Positions 1-10,585 of a DNA stretch of 64,000 nt are shown piece by piece. Numbering within the stretch: position 1 is the first letter of the stretch; every line of letters starts with the position of its first letter. The stretch comes from Cordilura impudica. Taxonomy: Eukaryota; Arthropoda; Insecta; Diptera; Scathophagidae. The translations under genes were made by a program, and so were the position numbers. The stretch is from positions 51,576,807 to 51,640,806 of the forward strand of contig OY821521.1 of NCBI GenBank assembly GCA_963682025.1, read 5' to 3'. Below the pieces are notes generated by a model. The model had not been told where the DNA came from. It did not search any database and saw only the letters and a list, made by a program, of their open reading frames with translations.

Positions 1-203
1 GAAAAAAAGAATTGAAAAATAAGAATTGAAAATCAAAAAATGAAAAATAAAAAATTAAAAATGAAAAATAAAAGAAAATAAATAAAAATGAAAAAAAGAA
101 TTGAAAAATAAGAATTGAAAATCAAAAAATGAAAAATAAAAAATTAAAAATGAAAGAATGAAAAATAAAAACTGAAGAATGAAAAATGTAAAATGAAAAA
201 TAA

Positions 204-986
204 ACAAGTAAGAAAATTATAGTCGGTCTAGACCGACTATACGATACCCTATACCATGCGTTTAGAAACTCTATCTCTTAGGACCAAATAACTGGACATA
301 GAAAATAAGCAAAAACCAAATTTGAGAGGGATTTTTATTCATTTTTTTGGCTGCAGATATGAAAAAGTTCATATCGGATGATATATCTATATGGGGACTA
401 GGTCCAAAAATGGACCGATCCTGATCATGTTTGGTAAAGTCTCTTGTATTTTGCAAAAATATACACAAACAAAATTTGAGAAGAATCAGTGCAATATTTT
501 TGTTTTTTAATAGATTTAAGTGAAGATGGGGAAGCAGCTCTATATGGGGCCAAAGATACCATTTTTGGACTACTCATTAACGGATGTAATGAACGCATAC
601 AAACCCAATTTGAGTAAGATCTATATGACAATTTGGATCTTATGGCAATTTATGTCGATTTCATAGGGCTAATTTGTATGGGGGCTAGGTCTGAACATGG
701 ACCGATTCTCACCAATTTCAATAGCGTTCATCCCATGGCTGATAAAAGCTGACATACCAAATTTCATCAAAATATATTCATATTTGCGACCTGCAGTTTG
801 ATTACAAGGTTTACATGGACACACAGACAGACGGACGGACGGACGGACATTGTTAAATCAACTCAGAAAGTGATTCTGATTCGATCGGTATAATTAAAGA
901 TGGGTCTAGGTCAAATATTTTTGGTTGTTACAAACAGCAGCACAAAGTCATTATACCCAAACCACATAGTGGTATAGGGTATAAAA
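204..986 (+). mobile_element. HINE-A copy A1 (non-autonomous Helentron, DINE-1-like)
   Basis: Full-length reference copy of the commonest repeat in the window. It starts ACAAGTAAGAAAATTATAG, followed by the perfect palindrome TAGTCGGTCTAGACCGACTA and then GATACCCTATACC. It ends with the short palindrome CCACATAGTGG and GGTATAGGGTATAAAAA. The ends therefore carry inverted GGTATAGGGTAT / ATACCCTATACC repeats next to hairpins. A GGAC/GACG tetranucleotide run lies at about 828-850. DINE-1/HINE elements of flies are known to combine subterminal inverted repeats, hairpins and a GTCY microsatellite. Short open frames in this repeat recur in all copies and are not genes. Confidence 0.8.
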
Positions 987-1119
987 AGAAAAAATGAAAT
1001 ATAAAGAAGAAAAAATGAAAAATAAAAACGAATAATGAAAAATGAAAAGCGAAAAATTATAAATGAAAAATAAAAAATAAAAAACGAAAAATTAAAAATT
1101 AAAAAATAAAAATTAAAAA

Positions 1120-2107
1120 ATAAAAATTAAAAATTAAAAATTAAAAATTAAAACTTAAAAATTAAAAATTAAAAATTAAAAATTAAAAATTAAAAATTAA
1201 AAATTAAAAATTAAAAATTAAAAATTAAAAATTAAAAATTAAAAATTAAAAATTAAAAATTAAAAATTAAAAATTAAAAATTAAAAATTAAAAATTAAAA
1301 ATTAAAAATTAAAAATTAAAAATTAAAAATTAAAAATTAAAAATTAAAAATTAAAAATTAAAAATTAAAAATTAAAAATTAAAAATTAAAAATTAAAAAT
1401 TAAAAATTAAAAATTAAAAATTAAAAATTAAAAATTAAAAATTAAAAATTAAAAATTAAAAATTAAAAATTAAAAATTAAAAATTAAAAATTAAAAATTA
1501 AAAATTAAAAATTAAAAATTAAAAATTAAAAATTAAAAATTAAAAATTAAAAATTAAAAATTAAAAATTAAAAATTAAAAATTAAAAATTAAAAATTAAA
1601 AATTAAAAATTAAAAATTAAAAATTAAAAATTAAAAATTAAAAATTAAAAATTAAAAATTAAAAATTAAATTTTAAAAATTAAAAATTAAAAATTAAAAA
1701 TTAAAAATTAAAAATTAAAAATTAAAAATTAAAAATTAAAAATTAAAAATTAAAAATTAAAATTAAAAATTAAAAATTAAAAATTAAAAATTAAAAATTA
1801 AAAATTAAAAATTAAAAATTAAAAATTAAAAATTAAAAATTAAAAATTAAAAATTAAAAATTAAAAATTAAAAATTAAAAATTAAAAATTAAAAATTAAA
1901 AATTAAAAATTAAAAATTGAAAATTAAAAATTAAAAATTAAAAATTAAAAATTAAAAATTAAAAATTAAAATTAAAAATTAAAAATTAAAAATTAAAAAT
2001 TAAAAATTAAAAATTAAAAATTAAAAATTAAAAATTAAAAATTAAAAATTAAAAATTAAAAATTAAAAATTAAAAATTAAAAATTAAAAATTAAAAATTA
2101 AAAATTA
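1120..2107. repeat. (AAAAATT)n heptanucleotide array, about 1.0 kb
   Basis: About 140 nearly perfect tandem copies of the 7-mer AAAAATT, with a handful of interruptions (near 1670, 1761, 1918 and 1969). The flanks grade into degenerate AAAAATGAAAAATAAAA sequence. The array is part of the element called at 1-2398 and recurs, shorter, at 5222-5870. Confidence 0.95.
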
Positions 2108-2408
2108 AACATAAAAATGAGAAATAAAAATGAAAATTAAAAATGAAAAATAAAAAATTAAAAATAAAAAAATTAAAAAGAATGAAAAATTAGGTATAAA
2201 AAGTAAAAATGAAAAATCAAAAATTAAATATGAAAAATGAAAAATAAGAGATGAAAAACGAAAAATTAAAAATTAACTGATTGAATTAATAAATAATAGT
2301 AAATATTTTTATATTAATTGATTCCTATTTGATTTTAAAAAAGTGCTGTAAAAATATCTTTAATTACTACATCTCCCCTGTGATCAGACTCACATGACTT
2401 TTTTTTTA

Positions 2409-2800
2409 CCAACTGTTGAACACGGTGAGGTGGCATTATGGTTTGGGGGTTGTGTACGACTGGCAACGAGTTTGATATACTCATATCAATTGAATCTATA
2501 ATGGATCAAATTGAATATATAAATATTTTAAACCAAAATTTAAAATAAAGCGCACAATAGCTGGGCCTTTTAGAAGATTTTTGGTTCCAACACGATAATG
2601 ATCCAAAATATAAGGTGCATAATATCAAGCTGTGGCTGCTCTGCAATACTAAAAATCAGTTGAAATCACCACTTCATCACCTGATCTTCATCCTATAAAG
2701 CATTTGTAGGATTTAGTGAAGCGTAGAATCCGTCAGCATAAAATGACGCCAAAGGAAATGTTAAAAGGCGTCATTTTGGATGAGTGAGGTAAACTAGGTA
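2409..2800 (+). pseudogene. Tc1-family transposase relic, C-terminal half
   Basis: Conceptual translation gives a decayed Tc1 catalytic domain. In order it shows PTVEHGEVALWFGGC (usual form PTVKHGGGSIMVWGC), then LGLLEDFWFQHDNDPK with the second catalytic Asp in the DNDPK motif, then KLWLLCNTKNQLKSP, and a ruined SPDLNPIEHLW region ending near ILDEW. Several stops and frame changes interrupt it. The N-terminal half is missing because the array element (1-2398) sits at the junction. The poly-T at about 2809-2820 marks the tail of a Jockey LINE inserted at the other end of the relic. Confidence 0.75.
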
Positions 2801-2807
2801 ATGAGGA

Positions 2808-4755
2808 AAGTTTTTTTTTTATAAATGGTTCTTTATTTACAATCTGTCCTAGGACAATAAGCAAATTAGTTAACAACATATACAATAACATGTGTTATGT
2901 AATTCCATTAAACTACATAACTTTATACAATGAACTATTAGTTATGAAATGAATTTACTAAATATAAATAATGAAATGTATGCTATATTAAATATATACA
3001 ATAATGATTGTAACATTAATGAAATGTGTGAAGTATTTAATATGTAAAATAATGATATTAACGATAATCCATATTAAACAAATTAGAAATTAGCTTCAAG
3101 GGTGCATTTGTAATTAACCTAAGCATATTTGACTGAAACCTTTCAAAAATGTGTGCATTTGATTTGTTGGTAGTGCCCCAGATTCGTATACCGGTTTGTT
3201 GTTTAAACTGAGTTGGGATTATGGTGCAATAAAGCAAATAAAGTTTTTTAGATCTTATTTTTAGATATGATAATGTTTAGCTTTTAAATGTTATTTCCAT
3301 GTGAGACTCCTGTCCATTGTTAGTCCCAAATATTTTACTGTTTAGTATTTAGGTATTTCTTCTTGATAAGTGGTAATATCAGGGTAATCTTTGCGCCTTA
3401 ACAAAAATGTAGTAGGAGTCGACTTTTCAGAATTGACTTTAATATTCCATTTTAAAAAGCATTTTTCAAGTACTAAGTGCATTTTGAACAAATAAAGAAA
3501 GATGCTGCGGTTTCTGAGTCACTGGTAGCAACCGTAATATTTGGTATTGTTGGCATATCAGCTGTATATATTGTGTATGTTTAACTGTTTAATTTAAATT
3601 TTAACTTCATAGGTGGAATGTATCTTACAGGAAAGTCCATTTGATAAGGTGATTCCAAAAAGTTGTGTATTTCTTCCTGATCAGTAATTGTGTTAAGTTG
3701 AAATGGTTAAAATATATTTTCTAAATGTTTAGCAAACGCTTCTGATAAAGCTTTGTCCGTTCGACACCACGAACCATCTGTGTTTCTGAGGATTACATTG
3801 CTCTTAGTTGGTCATTTTAAAAATTTTTTTTGCTTTCCATAAAAGATGCTCACCGCACTTGGATTTGTTAATTTCATTGATGAACTGAGCTGTTGATTGA
3901 TCTTTTTGATCGTAAAGTAAGTTTTTGTTTGAGGTCTTTGCAAGCTTTGTTAAATAATCTATTGATATATGGGGTTCTCTAAGCGCCCCGGTAGGTGAGT
4001 AGGTAGCGTGCTCGCCTATCATGCGGGGGTCGTGGGTTCGATTCCAACCAGAGGCTTTGGTCTGTCGCTGCAAAAATCCAGCCAAATGGTCTTTGTCACC
4101 CGGCTTATCCCTGGACCCAAATTAGAATACAAATTTAATTTGTATTGTAATTAATATAAATAAATAAATATTAAATATGGGGTTCTATTTTGTTGCCACC
4201 ATTTTCTCAGTCTTCTTTGCTCTCTGATAAGCTCTTTAATTTCCATCGATATTTTGAATTGGTTGGTTTTGTTGTTGTGGGTGATCGGCATATACCCTGT
4301 TTCATGTAAAAGTTGAGTAAAATTTTCGACTGTTTCATCAACCTCATTTTCGCTTTTTAATCTTATATTTAGGTTTATATTTTGGTCGATCCACGATTGG
4401 AAGCGTTTTTTTTTATCAGATTGTGGTGTAAGTATATCTTGATTAGGTGTTTTAAAATTAGCAGCAGTTTGAAACGGTATGTGATCGGAACTCGTTTTGC
4501 GTTCAGTTGGCCAATACGTTGGTCACCAGTAAATAATGTTGTGCAGTTATTTGTTCTTAAGCACTTGTAGAGTTCGTTTTCCGTGAATTCGGTAGCCTGC
4601 AACCCCACCATGGATGTTTAATGTTTTAATCACCACCCACAACAAATTTATGACCTAGATATTTAAAAAATTGTTCGTAGTGCCTAAATTCTAAAATGTG
4701 CCTCGGGGGAAAATATATACAAGGCACAACACAGTCACCCTCGTCGAATTTTTTT
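2808..4755 (-). pseudogene. Jockey-clade LINE, ORF2 3' portion (end of endonuclease, linker, RT C-terminus)
   Basis: On the minus strand the decayed frames read, 5' to 3': an endonuclease end KKFDEGDCVVPCIYFPPRH with a GGD(stop)NIKH..WWGCRL catalytic block (about 4600-4755). A linker follows (4190-4600), then LLWKAKKIFKMTN (3804-3850), then a fingers/palm region with stops. Last come TFLLRRKDYPDI and VKYLGLTMDRSLTWK, typical of the RT C-terminus (about 3280-3430). A poly-A tail (T run at 2809-2820) ends it. A SINE interrupts it at 3979-4174. It is probably the 3' half of the element whose 5' half is at 7136-8357, because the two endonuclease halves join almost without loss when 4756-7135 is ignored. 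Dead: many stops and frameshifts. Confidence 0.75.
3979..4174 (+). mobile_element. tRNA-derived SINE with 12-bp target-site duplication
   Basis: The head resembles a tRNA gene: an A-box-like GGTAGGTGAGTAGGTAGCG, an anticodon-arm region CGCCTATCATGCGGG, and a perfect Pol III B box GGTTCGATTCC at 4035-4045. The body is unrelated and ends in a TAAA/AATAAAT tail. The flanks carry the duplication ATATGGGGTTCT (3967-3978 and 4175-4186), which sets the ends. The anticodon arm is closest to tRNA-Asp (CGCCTGTCACGCGGG in the real gene). It inserted into the Jockey ORF2 linker. A second copy lies at 12479-12676. Confidence 0.85.
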
Positions 4756-4883
4756 GATGTGTAAACATCTATACTCGCGGGGGTAAAAATCTATTTCACA
4801 ATACAATCACAAAAACAGCGTAACATGTAAGACGTAAGACAAAAACGGTGTGACTTATGATTGTATTGGTGAAAAAGTTATGG

Positions 4884-5031
4884 CTTCTCCGAGAAAAGGG
4901 ACCTAGTGTGTGCAAATTAAGTGTGAGAAAAATAAACGCATTTAAAGTTTCTACACCCTTTTAGGTACCAGAATCCACCGTTTTTGACACAACCCGTTTT
5001 TTGACACACTAGGTCCCTTTTCTCGGAGAAG
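4884..5031. repeat. Inverted repeat with perfect 28-bp arms
   Basis: The arms at 4884-4911 and 5004-5031 are exact inverse complements; the left arm begins CTTCTCCGAGAAAAGGGACC. They are separated by 92 bp, with weaker symmetry extending outward. The repeat lies inside the array-carrying element and is not tied to any protein. Open frames across it are low-complexity artefacts of the neighbouring A-rich DNA. Confidence 0.85.
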
Positions 5032-5221
5032 GTCACATATGTAATAACCTTTTTGTCGCTGTTGAAAAAAAAAATGGATAATGAAAAATGAATAATAAAA
5101 AATGGAAAATTAAATATGAAAAATGAAAAATAAAAAAATGAAAAATAAAAAATGAAAAATGAAAAATAAAAAATAAAAAATAGAAATGAAAAATAAAAAA
5201 TTAAAAATATAAAAAGAAAAA

Positions 5222-5870
5222 TCAAAAATTAAAAATTAAAAATTAAAAATTAAAAATTAAAAATTAAAAATTAAAAATTAAAAATTAAAAATTAAAAATT
5301 AAAAATTAAAAATTAAAAATTAAAAATTAAAAATTAAAAATTAAAAATTAAAAATTAAAAATTAAAAATTAAAAATTAAAAATTAAAAATTAAAAATTAA
5401 AAATTAAAAATTAAAAATTTAAAATTGAAAATTAAAAAGTAAAAGTTAAATATTTAAAATTTAAAATTAAAAATTAAAATTTAAAAATTAAAAATTAAAA
5501 ATTAAACATTAAAAATTAAAAATTCAAAATTCAAAATTAAAAATTAAAAATTAAAAATTAAAAATTAAAAATTAAAAATTAAAAATTAAAAATTAAAAAT
5601 TAAAAATTAAAAATTAAAAATTAAAAATTAAAAATTAAAAATTAAAAATTAAAAATTAAAAATTAAAAATTAAAAATTAAAAATTAAAAATTAAAAATTA
5701 AAAATTAAAAATTAAAAATTAAAAATTAAAAATTAAAAATTAAAAATTAAAAATTAAAAATTAAAAATTAAAAATTAAAAATTAAAAATTAAAAATTAAA
5801 AATTAAAAATTAAAAATTAAAAATTAAAAATTAAAAATTAAAAATTAAAAATTAAAAATTAAAAATTAAA
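5222..5870. repeat. (AAAAATT)n heptanucleotide array, about 0.65 kb
   Basis: About 90 copies of AAAAATT, mostly perfect, with a degenerate patch at 5417-5530 (TTTAAAATTG, AAAAGTAAAAG). It is the same array family as at 1120-2107 and sits in copy 2 of the same element, so the array travels with the element and varies in length. Confidence 0.95.
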
Positions 5871-6076
5871 AATAAAAAATGAAAAAAGAAATATAAAAAA
5901 TTAAAAATTAAAAATGAAAAATTAAAAACGAAAAATTAAAAATAAAAATGAAAAATAAATAATGAAAAATAAAAATGAAAAATGAAAAATAAAAAATGAA
6001 TAATGAAAAATATAAAATGAAAATTGAAAATTGAAAAATGAAAAATGAAAGATGAAAAATGAAAATTATAAAATTA

Positions 6077-6880
6077 ACAAGTAAGAAAATTATAGTCGGT
6101 CTAGACCGACTATACGATACCCTATGCCATGCGTTTAGAGACCTTATCTCTCAGGCCCAACTAACTGGATATAGAAAATAAGCATAAACCAAATTTGAGT
6201 GGGATTTTTATTAATTTTTTCGGCTGCATATATGAAAAAGTTCATATCGGATGCTATATCTATATGGGGACTAGGCCCAAAAATGGGCCGATCCTGACCA
6301 TGTTTGGTAAAGTCTCTTGTATTTTGCAAAAATATATACAAACACAATTTGAAAAGAATGAGTGCAATATTTCTGTTTTTTGATAGATTTAAGTGAAGAT
6401 CGGGAAGCAGCTCTATATGGGGCCTATTACTAAGAGTTGTCCAATAGGGATCATTTTTGGACTACTGATTAATGGATGTAATATATACACACAAACCCAA
6501 TTTGACTAAGATTTGTATGATAATTTGGATCTTATGGCAATATATGTTGATTTCATAGGGGTCATTTGTATGGGGGCTAGGTCTGAACATGGACCGATTC
6601 TCACCACTTTCAACAGCGTTCATCCCATGGGCGATAAAAGATCAAATACCAAATTTCATCGAAATATATTCATATTTGCGACCTGCAGTTTGATTACAAG
6701 CTTTACATGGACACACAGACGGACGGACGGACGGACGGACATCGTTAAATCGAATCAGATAGTGATTCTGATTCGATCGGTATAATTAAATATGGGTGTA
6801 GGTCAAATATTTTTGGTTGTTACAAACAGCAGCACAAAGTCATTATACCCAAACCACATAGTGGTATAGGGTATAAAAAT
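6077..6880 (+). mobile_element. HINE-A copy A2
   Basis: Full-length copy with the 20-bp palindrome TAGTCGGTCTAGACCGACTA near the left end, GGAC tetranucleotides at about 6718-6742, and the CCACATAGTGG / GGTATAGGGTATAAAAA right end. It is embedded in the A-rich part of array-element copy 2, on the right of the array; in copy 1 the HINE is on the left of the array. Confidence 0.8.
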
Positions 6881-7135
6881 GAAGAATTAAAAATCACAAT
6901 TAAAAATTAATTGCAATATGTCTGGAAAATGACTACAAATCTAACAAATGAAAAATTAAAAATTAACCAGTTGAAATAAATAATAATAAATATTTTTATA
7001 TTAGCAGAGCCCCTGCAGTTGTTTGCTATAAGTGATACATAAATGACGCTTTCTGTTTGATTTTAAAAAAGTGCTATAAAAAAATCTTTAATTACTAGAT
7101 GTTTACACATCTCCCCTGTGATCGGACTCACATGA

Positions 7136-8357
7136 TTTTTTTTTTGTTGATATTTGTAAATATGGTTCTTGGACTGGAGATAATATTTTGTATTTTAAAG
7201 TATTTTTAATTAAGATACATGATCCAGCGTGAGCTTTAGTGACCGGATAATATAAAAATAGGATTTGCTGGTAAAGTGGTTTTCGAATATCAATATTATA
7301 TTGATATAATGTATATTTAAAAAATCTTCGATTTCTCGTATGTGATTGGAAAGCCCGTTTGCGTTCCATATTGCTATTCGGAGACTTAGTTACATAGTTT
7401 AGTAATAAGAATATTCATCATATTTACTATAGTATCTCCTTGTTGGGTGTAATTATTTTTTTTTATAACATCTGCGTAAGAAAACTGATTCGAATTTTGG
7501 TTGTTGGCATTATTATTTGTCTTATTCTCATCGTATTCTGTTTGTACATCATTATGTGTTGACTGTCTTTTGATCAAATGTTATCTTTGCAACAATTACT
7601 TGTATAATTTGCAGCCTTTATAAATTTGCAGGTTTAGTACAAAGGACAATTGAATGACTCAAACCACATTTAATGGTTTCTACAATATTGTTGAAACCTA
7701 AAACATTAAACAATATCATATAATTTTAATGGAGCTTCTATTCTAATCACTGTATTATACAAATATCTGATGTTAAATATTTCTATGTTAGTTTTGTTTG
7801 GCTCAAAATCGAGATAAAACATTGTCAGAGGGTTTTTTGAAATTTTACTTTTCATTTTTCATATATTTCTGACTTTGTGACCTTTTTTCTCAATTTCATC
7901 TTCTATCAAAACAGTTGGTGTTGAAAAATTTTAATTTTTGACGACTACCCTGTATGCCCTTTCCTTTACTTTACCAGTGAACGGTATTCATCAGTTATTT
8001 TTGCCCTTATTCTGACATTACCATTTCTCATTGATTTATAAGAAAATCCATTTGGGTCAATTACCTTGGAAAAGTTATTTACTATAGTTTTTATGTCTGC
8101 AACGTGAGGAATCATAATGGGTGGAGGTTTTGGTTCCGACTTTTCATTATCTTCATTATCTTTACTTTCTCTAACATTATTGTTTTGACTGTCATTAATA
8201 TTTTCAAGTATTGAAAAAGTGTTGTTGCTAGTAGAGGGACCGTCATCTAAATGCATTTGTGGCGATCGTCGTTAATGTCTTTTTTTGGCATTGCTAATTG
8301 CCATGTTGTATCACTATTATCGCTGCCGTCTTCACTTAATTCGCTGCCACTAGCCAT
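7136..8357 (-). pseudogene. Jockey-clade LINE 5' half: ORF1 (gag-like) and start of ORF2 endonuclease
   Basis: ORF1 starts with ATG at 8357 (MASGSELSEDGSDNSDTTWQ) and shifts frame near 8257 to continue MHLDDGPSTSNN. The conserved Jockey ORF1 block KPPPIMIPHVADIKTIV..FSYKSMRNGNVRI follows. After a short deletion come ERAYRVVVKN, STPTVLIEDEIEKKGHKVRN, KNPLTMFYLDFEPN and IEIFNIRYLYNTVIRIEAP, then a ruined zinc-knuckle region (QCFRCQQY-like, 7600-7720). ORF1 ends near 7386. ORF2 begins at once with RIAIWNANGLSNH, the usual Jockey endonuclease N-terminus, and keeps the Glu of the ETHF motif as ENHF. The reading stops at 7136 where the array element interrupts it. Several stops and frameshifts; inactive. 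Confidence 0.8.
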
Positions 8358-9515
8358 GCTGCTAATATAGCTGTGGATTAGTGGGGAAGATTAAGTTTGT
8401 TGTCGTTAAACAAAAATTTGTTGACTTAACAAACAAAGGGATTAACTTTGCTGTTTGTTGTTGTACTGTTTATGAAATTTATATTTGTTAAAAATAAAGG
8501 GATTAATTTGTTCTTGTATGGTTTAGAAAATAAAAATAATTGTAATGTTTATCACAACGCAAAAAGCACTATACGTCTTTACAGAATCGCGACCGAGGAA
8601 TCTTTAAAGCCGATTAAGTCAATGCCAAATCGGCTCACAGAGGTGCTAAAGCGCAAATGATACCCGCAAGTAATTTGAATTTCGATGTAATTGTAGCTAT
8701 TTTTGTATTAATATTTAAATTTTCCAATGCATTTTTTTTTAATTTTTCACTCACATAAAATTTGCTAAATAAATTTAAAGAACTAATAATTATCTTAATA
8801 ATTTATTGGAAAAATTTAGTTTTTTTTTACTTATTTTTTTCGTAGTATGACAGTTTTAATTTTAAGTGTACGGATACTTTTTATAGCAAGTGTATGTACA
8901 ATAAAAATGCTCTTAAAGTTTTTTTTTTTTAATTTTTCTAATATTCAACAAGAGATTCTTCAAATTGATTTTTTTGGTAAAAAAATGTGTCATTTAAAAC
9001 CCGCGCGATGAAGATTAAATTCAAAATGATTATGCTTGAACACGATCAGTCAGGCAATTTTTACGAGGACCAACAAGTCCGTGATTTATAGTTTAATAAA
9101 ATCAACAGTGCTCTCGTCAACTATCATCTTTTACTTCTGCCAAATTTTGGGCAAACTCATTCATTAAGTTTTTGCAAAACAGAAAAAAGTGAATTTCGAG
9201 GGCTCCCAAAACATTAATTTTTCCGAAAAACAAACTATCGCTCAAACCTAGGAAAAGCTTGTTAACTACAATGGAAACTCTGGCCATCTATTTTAAAGTT
9301 TACATAAAAAATCGCTTAGCGTCACCGCATTGCAATGAAACTTACCTCATTTCATGGCGGTTTTCTCATATTCTCATTTTTTAACTGTCTCTCCCTCCCT
9401 CTCTCTCTAACTTTGCCACATTTTTCCAAACTTGCTGTGGTGAATACCAATTTTGTAAACAAAAAACATATTTTTGATGTTTATGAAATTTAAATCTCAT
9501 TTGAATTTCAGTTAT
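8358..9515. other. No supported gene
   Basis: Unassigned AT-rich DNA. It may include the 5' UTR of the Jockey element just left of it, and a short AGCCGATT/AATCGGCT stem near 8600-8635. A 70-codon open frame at 8448-8660 has no recognisable motif and no splice or codon evidence. A CTCCC/CTCTCT run lies at 9390-9408. Confidence 0.5.
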
Positions 9516-10181
9516 TAGCTCTGTTCGTTTACGTGATAACTTGTAATAATTTGTACAAATTATCACAAAATTTACTAGATCCTGTTCGTTTACTTCAAAA
9601 ACCCAGTAAAAGAGAACAAATGAGAGCGTAAAGTGACAGTTCATTTTTTGAGAACTTGTTAGTTTTTACTGGATATATTTTTGCCAGTAAGAATTAGCAA
9701 GCAAGAAAAAACATTTATATTTGAAAAACATATGATTGAGTTTTGTGGTAAATAAAGCAAAAATACTACAATTTTATTTTTGCGCAAAAATTTTATATAA
9801 TAATTCTGAGGAAATTAATGATAGAAGAAGTAAGTAAATATTCACATAACCAGGTTTCATTAATTTTAATCTTTTAAAACCGGTTCCTGCCAAAAAATTA
9901 TGTGTATCTGCCAATTTCTTTCATAATAAATGTTTATTTCAAAAGCAATAGATAATATTAGTTTCAATGAATATTTTTACATGTTCTTTTTTTAATTTAG
10001 AGTTTCACATCTTCACTTTCAAATGTGTTTACAATCAGCTGTTTCTATGAATTTGCAAATTGTTACAAATTGCTGTTCGTTTACTATTTTGGATATTTTT
10101 GTTTTTGAGAACTAATTTTTCTTACTCACTGAAATTTCGCTTTTTACGGGTTTTTACTGGGAAACTAAACGAACTGAGCTA
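9516..10181. mobile_element. Non-autonomous DNA transposon (MITE), 666 bp, TTAT target duplication
   Basis: The ends are inverted: TAGCTCTGTTCGTTTA on the left and, inverted, TAGCTCAGTTCGTTTA on the right. They are flanked by TTAT on both sides (9512-9515, 10182-10185). The word CTGTTCGTTTAC recurs inside both ends (about 9584 and 10072), as transposase-binding sites often do. No protein is encoded. The superfamily is unknown. Confidence 0.65.
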
Positions 10182-10257
10182 TTATCCAATAGATATTATC
10201 GACGAAAAAAGATGAGACATTTATTCTTTAACCAATTAAGCGAAAACTATAAAAAAA

Positions 10258-10455
10258 ATAAGGAAGAAAATTATAATTTTCTAGACCGATATACGATACC
10301 CTAGAGAAAAGGTCTTAGGTTCAACTAATTCGATATAGGAAATAAGCATACACCAAATATGAGTGGCATTGTTGTAAGATTGTGGCCTGTCGATATGAAA
10401 AAGTTCATATCGGATGATATATTTATATGGGGTCTAGGTAGAAAAATGAACCTGT
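10258..10455 (+). mobile_element. HINE-A fragment (left end)
   Basis: Divergent left 200 bp of HINE-A: GAAAATTATAATTTTCTAGACCG, GATACCCTA, then the TTCATATCGGATGATATAT block and GGGGTCTAGG. The rest is missing; the sequence then changes to another repeat end at about 10490-10585. Confidence 0.7.
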
Positions 10456-10489
10456 TTAAAAAATGTAAATGGTATTAGCAATTAAAGGA

Positions 10490-10585
10490 TAAGAATCGGC
10501 ACTGTATTAGTGGTGGTTATAATATTGAGTTTAAGGCACAAGTGAAGGATATCAAAATTTCGGCATAGCTGAGTTTAACACTCTT
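10490..10585 (+). mobile_element. HINE-B end fragment
   Basis: The sequence AAAATTTCGGCATAGCTGAG followed by TTTAACACTCTTGC matches the end of the second HINE family, seen complete near 24500-24552 and as a fragment at 42125-42185. Only this end is present. Confidence 0.5.

Larger units (their letters stand above)
1..2398 (+). mobile_element. Array-carrying, Helentron-like element, copy 1 (left end outside the window)
   Basis: This copy consists of A-rich degenerate sequence (GAAAAATAAAAATG-like), an embedded HINE, a long (AAAAATT)n array, and a right-end block at 2282-2398. That block matches 6970-7135 of copy 2. The right end carries a small stem-loop at 2379-2394 (TGTGA, six-base loop, TCACA), then TGAC and a T run. 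Just past the T run a Tc1 transposase reading begins mid-protein, so the element interrupts a Tc1 copy. The left end lies before base 1. No protein is encoded. The hairpin near the 3' end and insertion next to T runs suit a Helitron/Helentron; that assignment is inference. Confidence 0.5.
4756..7135 (+). mobile_element. Array-carrying, Helentron-like element, copy 2 (complete)
   Basis: This 2.38-kb insertion splits the Jockey endonuclease. The left end starts GATGTGTAAACATCTA right after a T run. Near the right end the same word returns inverted (TAGATGTTTACACATC, 7096-7111), followed by a stem-loop TGTGA-TCGGAC-TCACA (7117-7132), TGA and another T run. Between them lie an inverted repeat (4884-5031), the (AAAAATT)n array, A-rich filler and HINE-A copy A2. 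Its right 130 bp match those of copy 1. No coding capacity is seen. Insertion between Ts, no clear target duplication, inverted subterminal words and a 3' hairpin fit the Helentron pattern; this is inference. Confidence 0.6.

Noticed and set aside
271..631. Open frames of 60-100 codons such as those beginning MCIFLQNTRDFTKH
   Set aside because: The same peptide recurs wherever HINE-A occurs (6.1, 31.1, 39.9 kb and others) and mutates without constraint; it is a by-product of a non-coding repeat.
1120..2107. CRISPR-like or centromeric satellite array
   Set aside because: Units are 7 bp without spacers, and the array is bounded by the ends of a dispersed element.
3979..4050. Functional tRNA gene
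   Set aside because: The B box is perfect but acceptor-stem pairing is lost, the body and tail are SINE-like, and a target duplication surrounds it.
4917..5225. 102-codon frame rich in F, I and S on the minus strand
   Set aside because: Low-complexity translation of A-rich filler and an inverted repeat; not a membrane protein.
8357..8420. Target duplication of the Jockey element
   Set aside because: TAATGAGGAAAG at about 2800 and TAGTGGGGAAG at about 8390 look alike but are not equal; not strong enough to claim.
8448..8660. 70-codon plus-strand frame ending TEESLKPIKSMPNRLTEVLK
   Set aside because: No recognisable motif, no splice signals, lies beside a LINE 5' end; could be chance.
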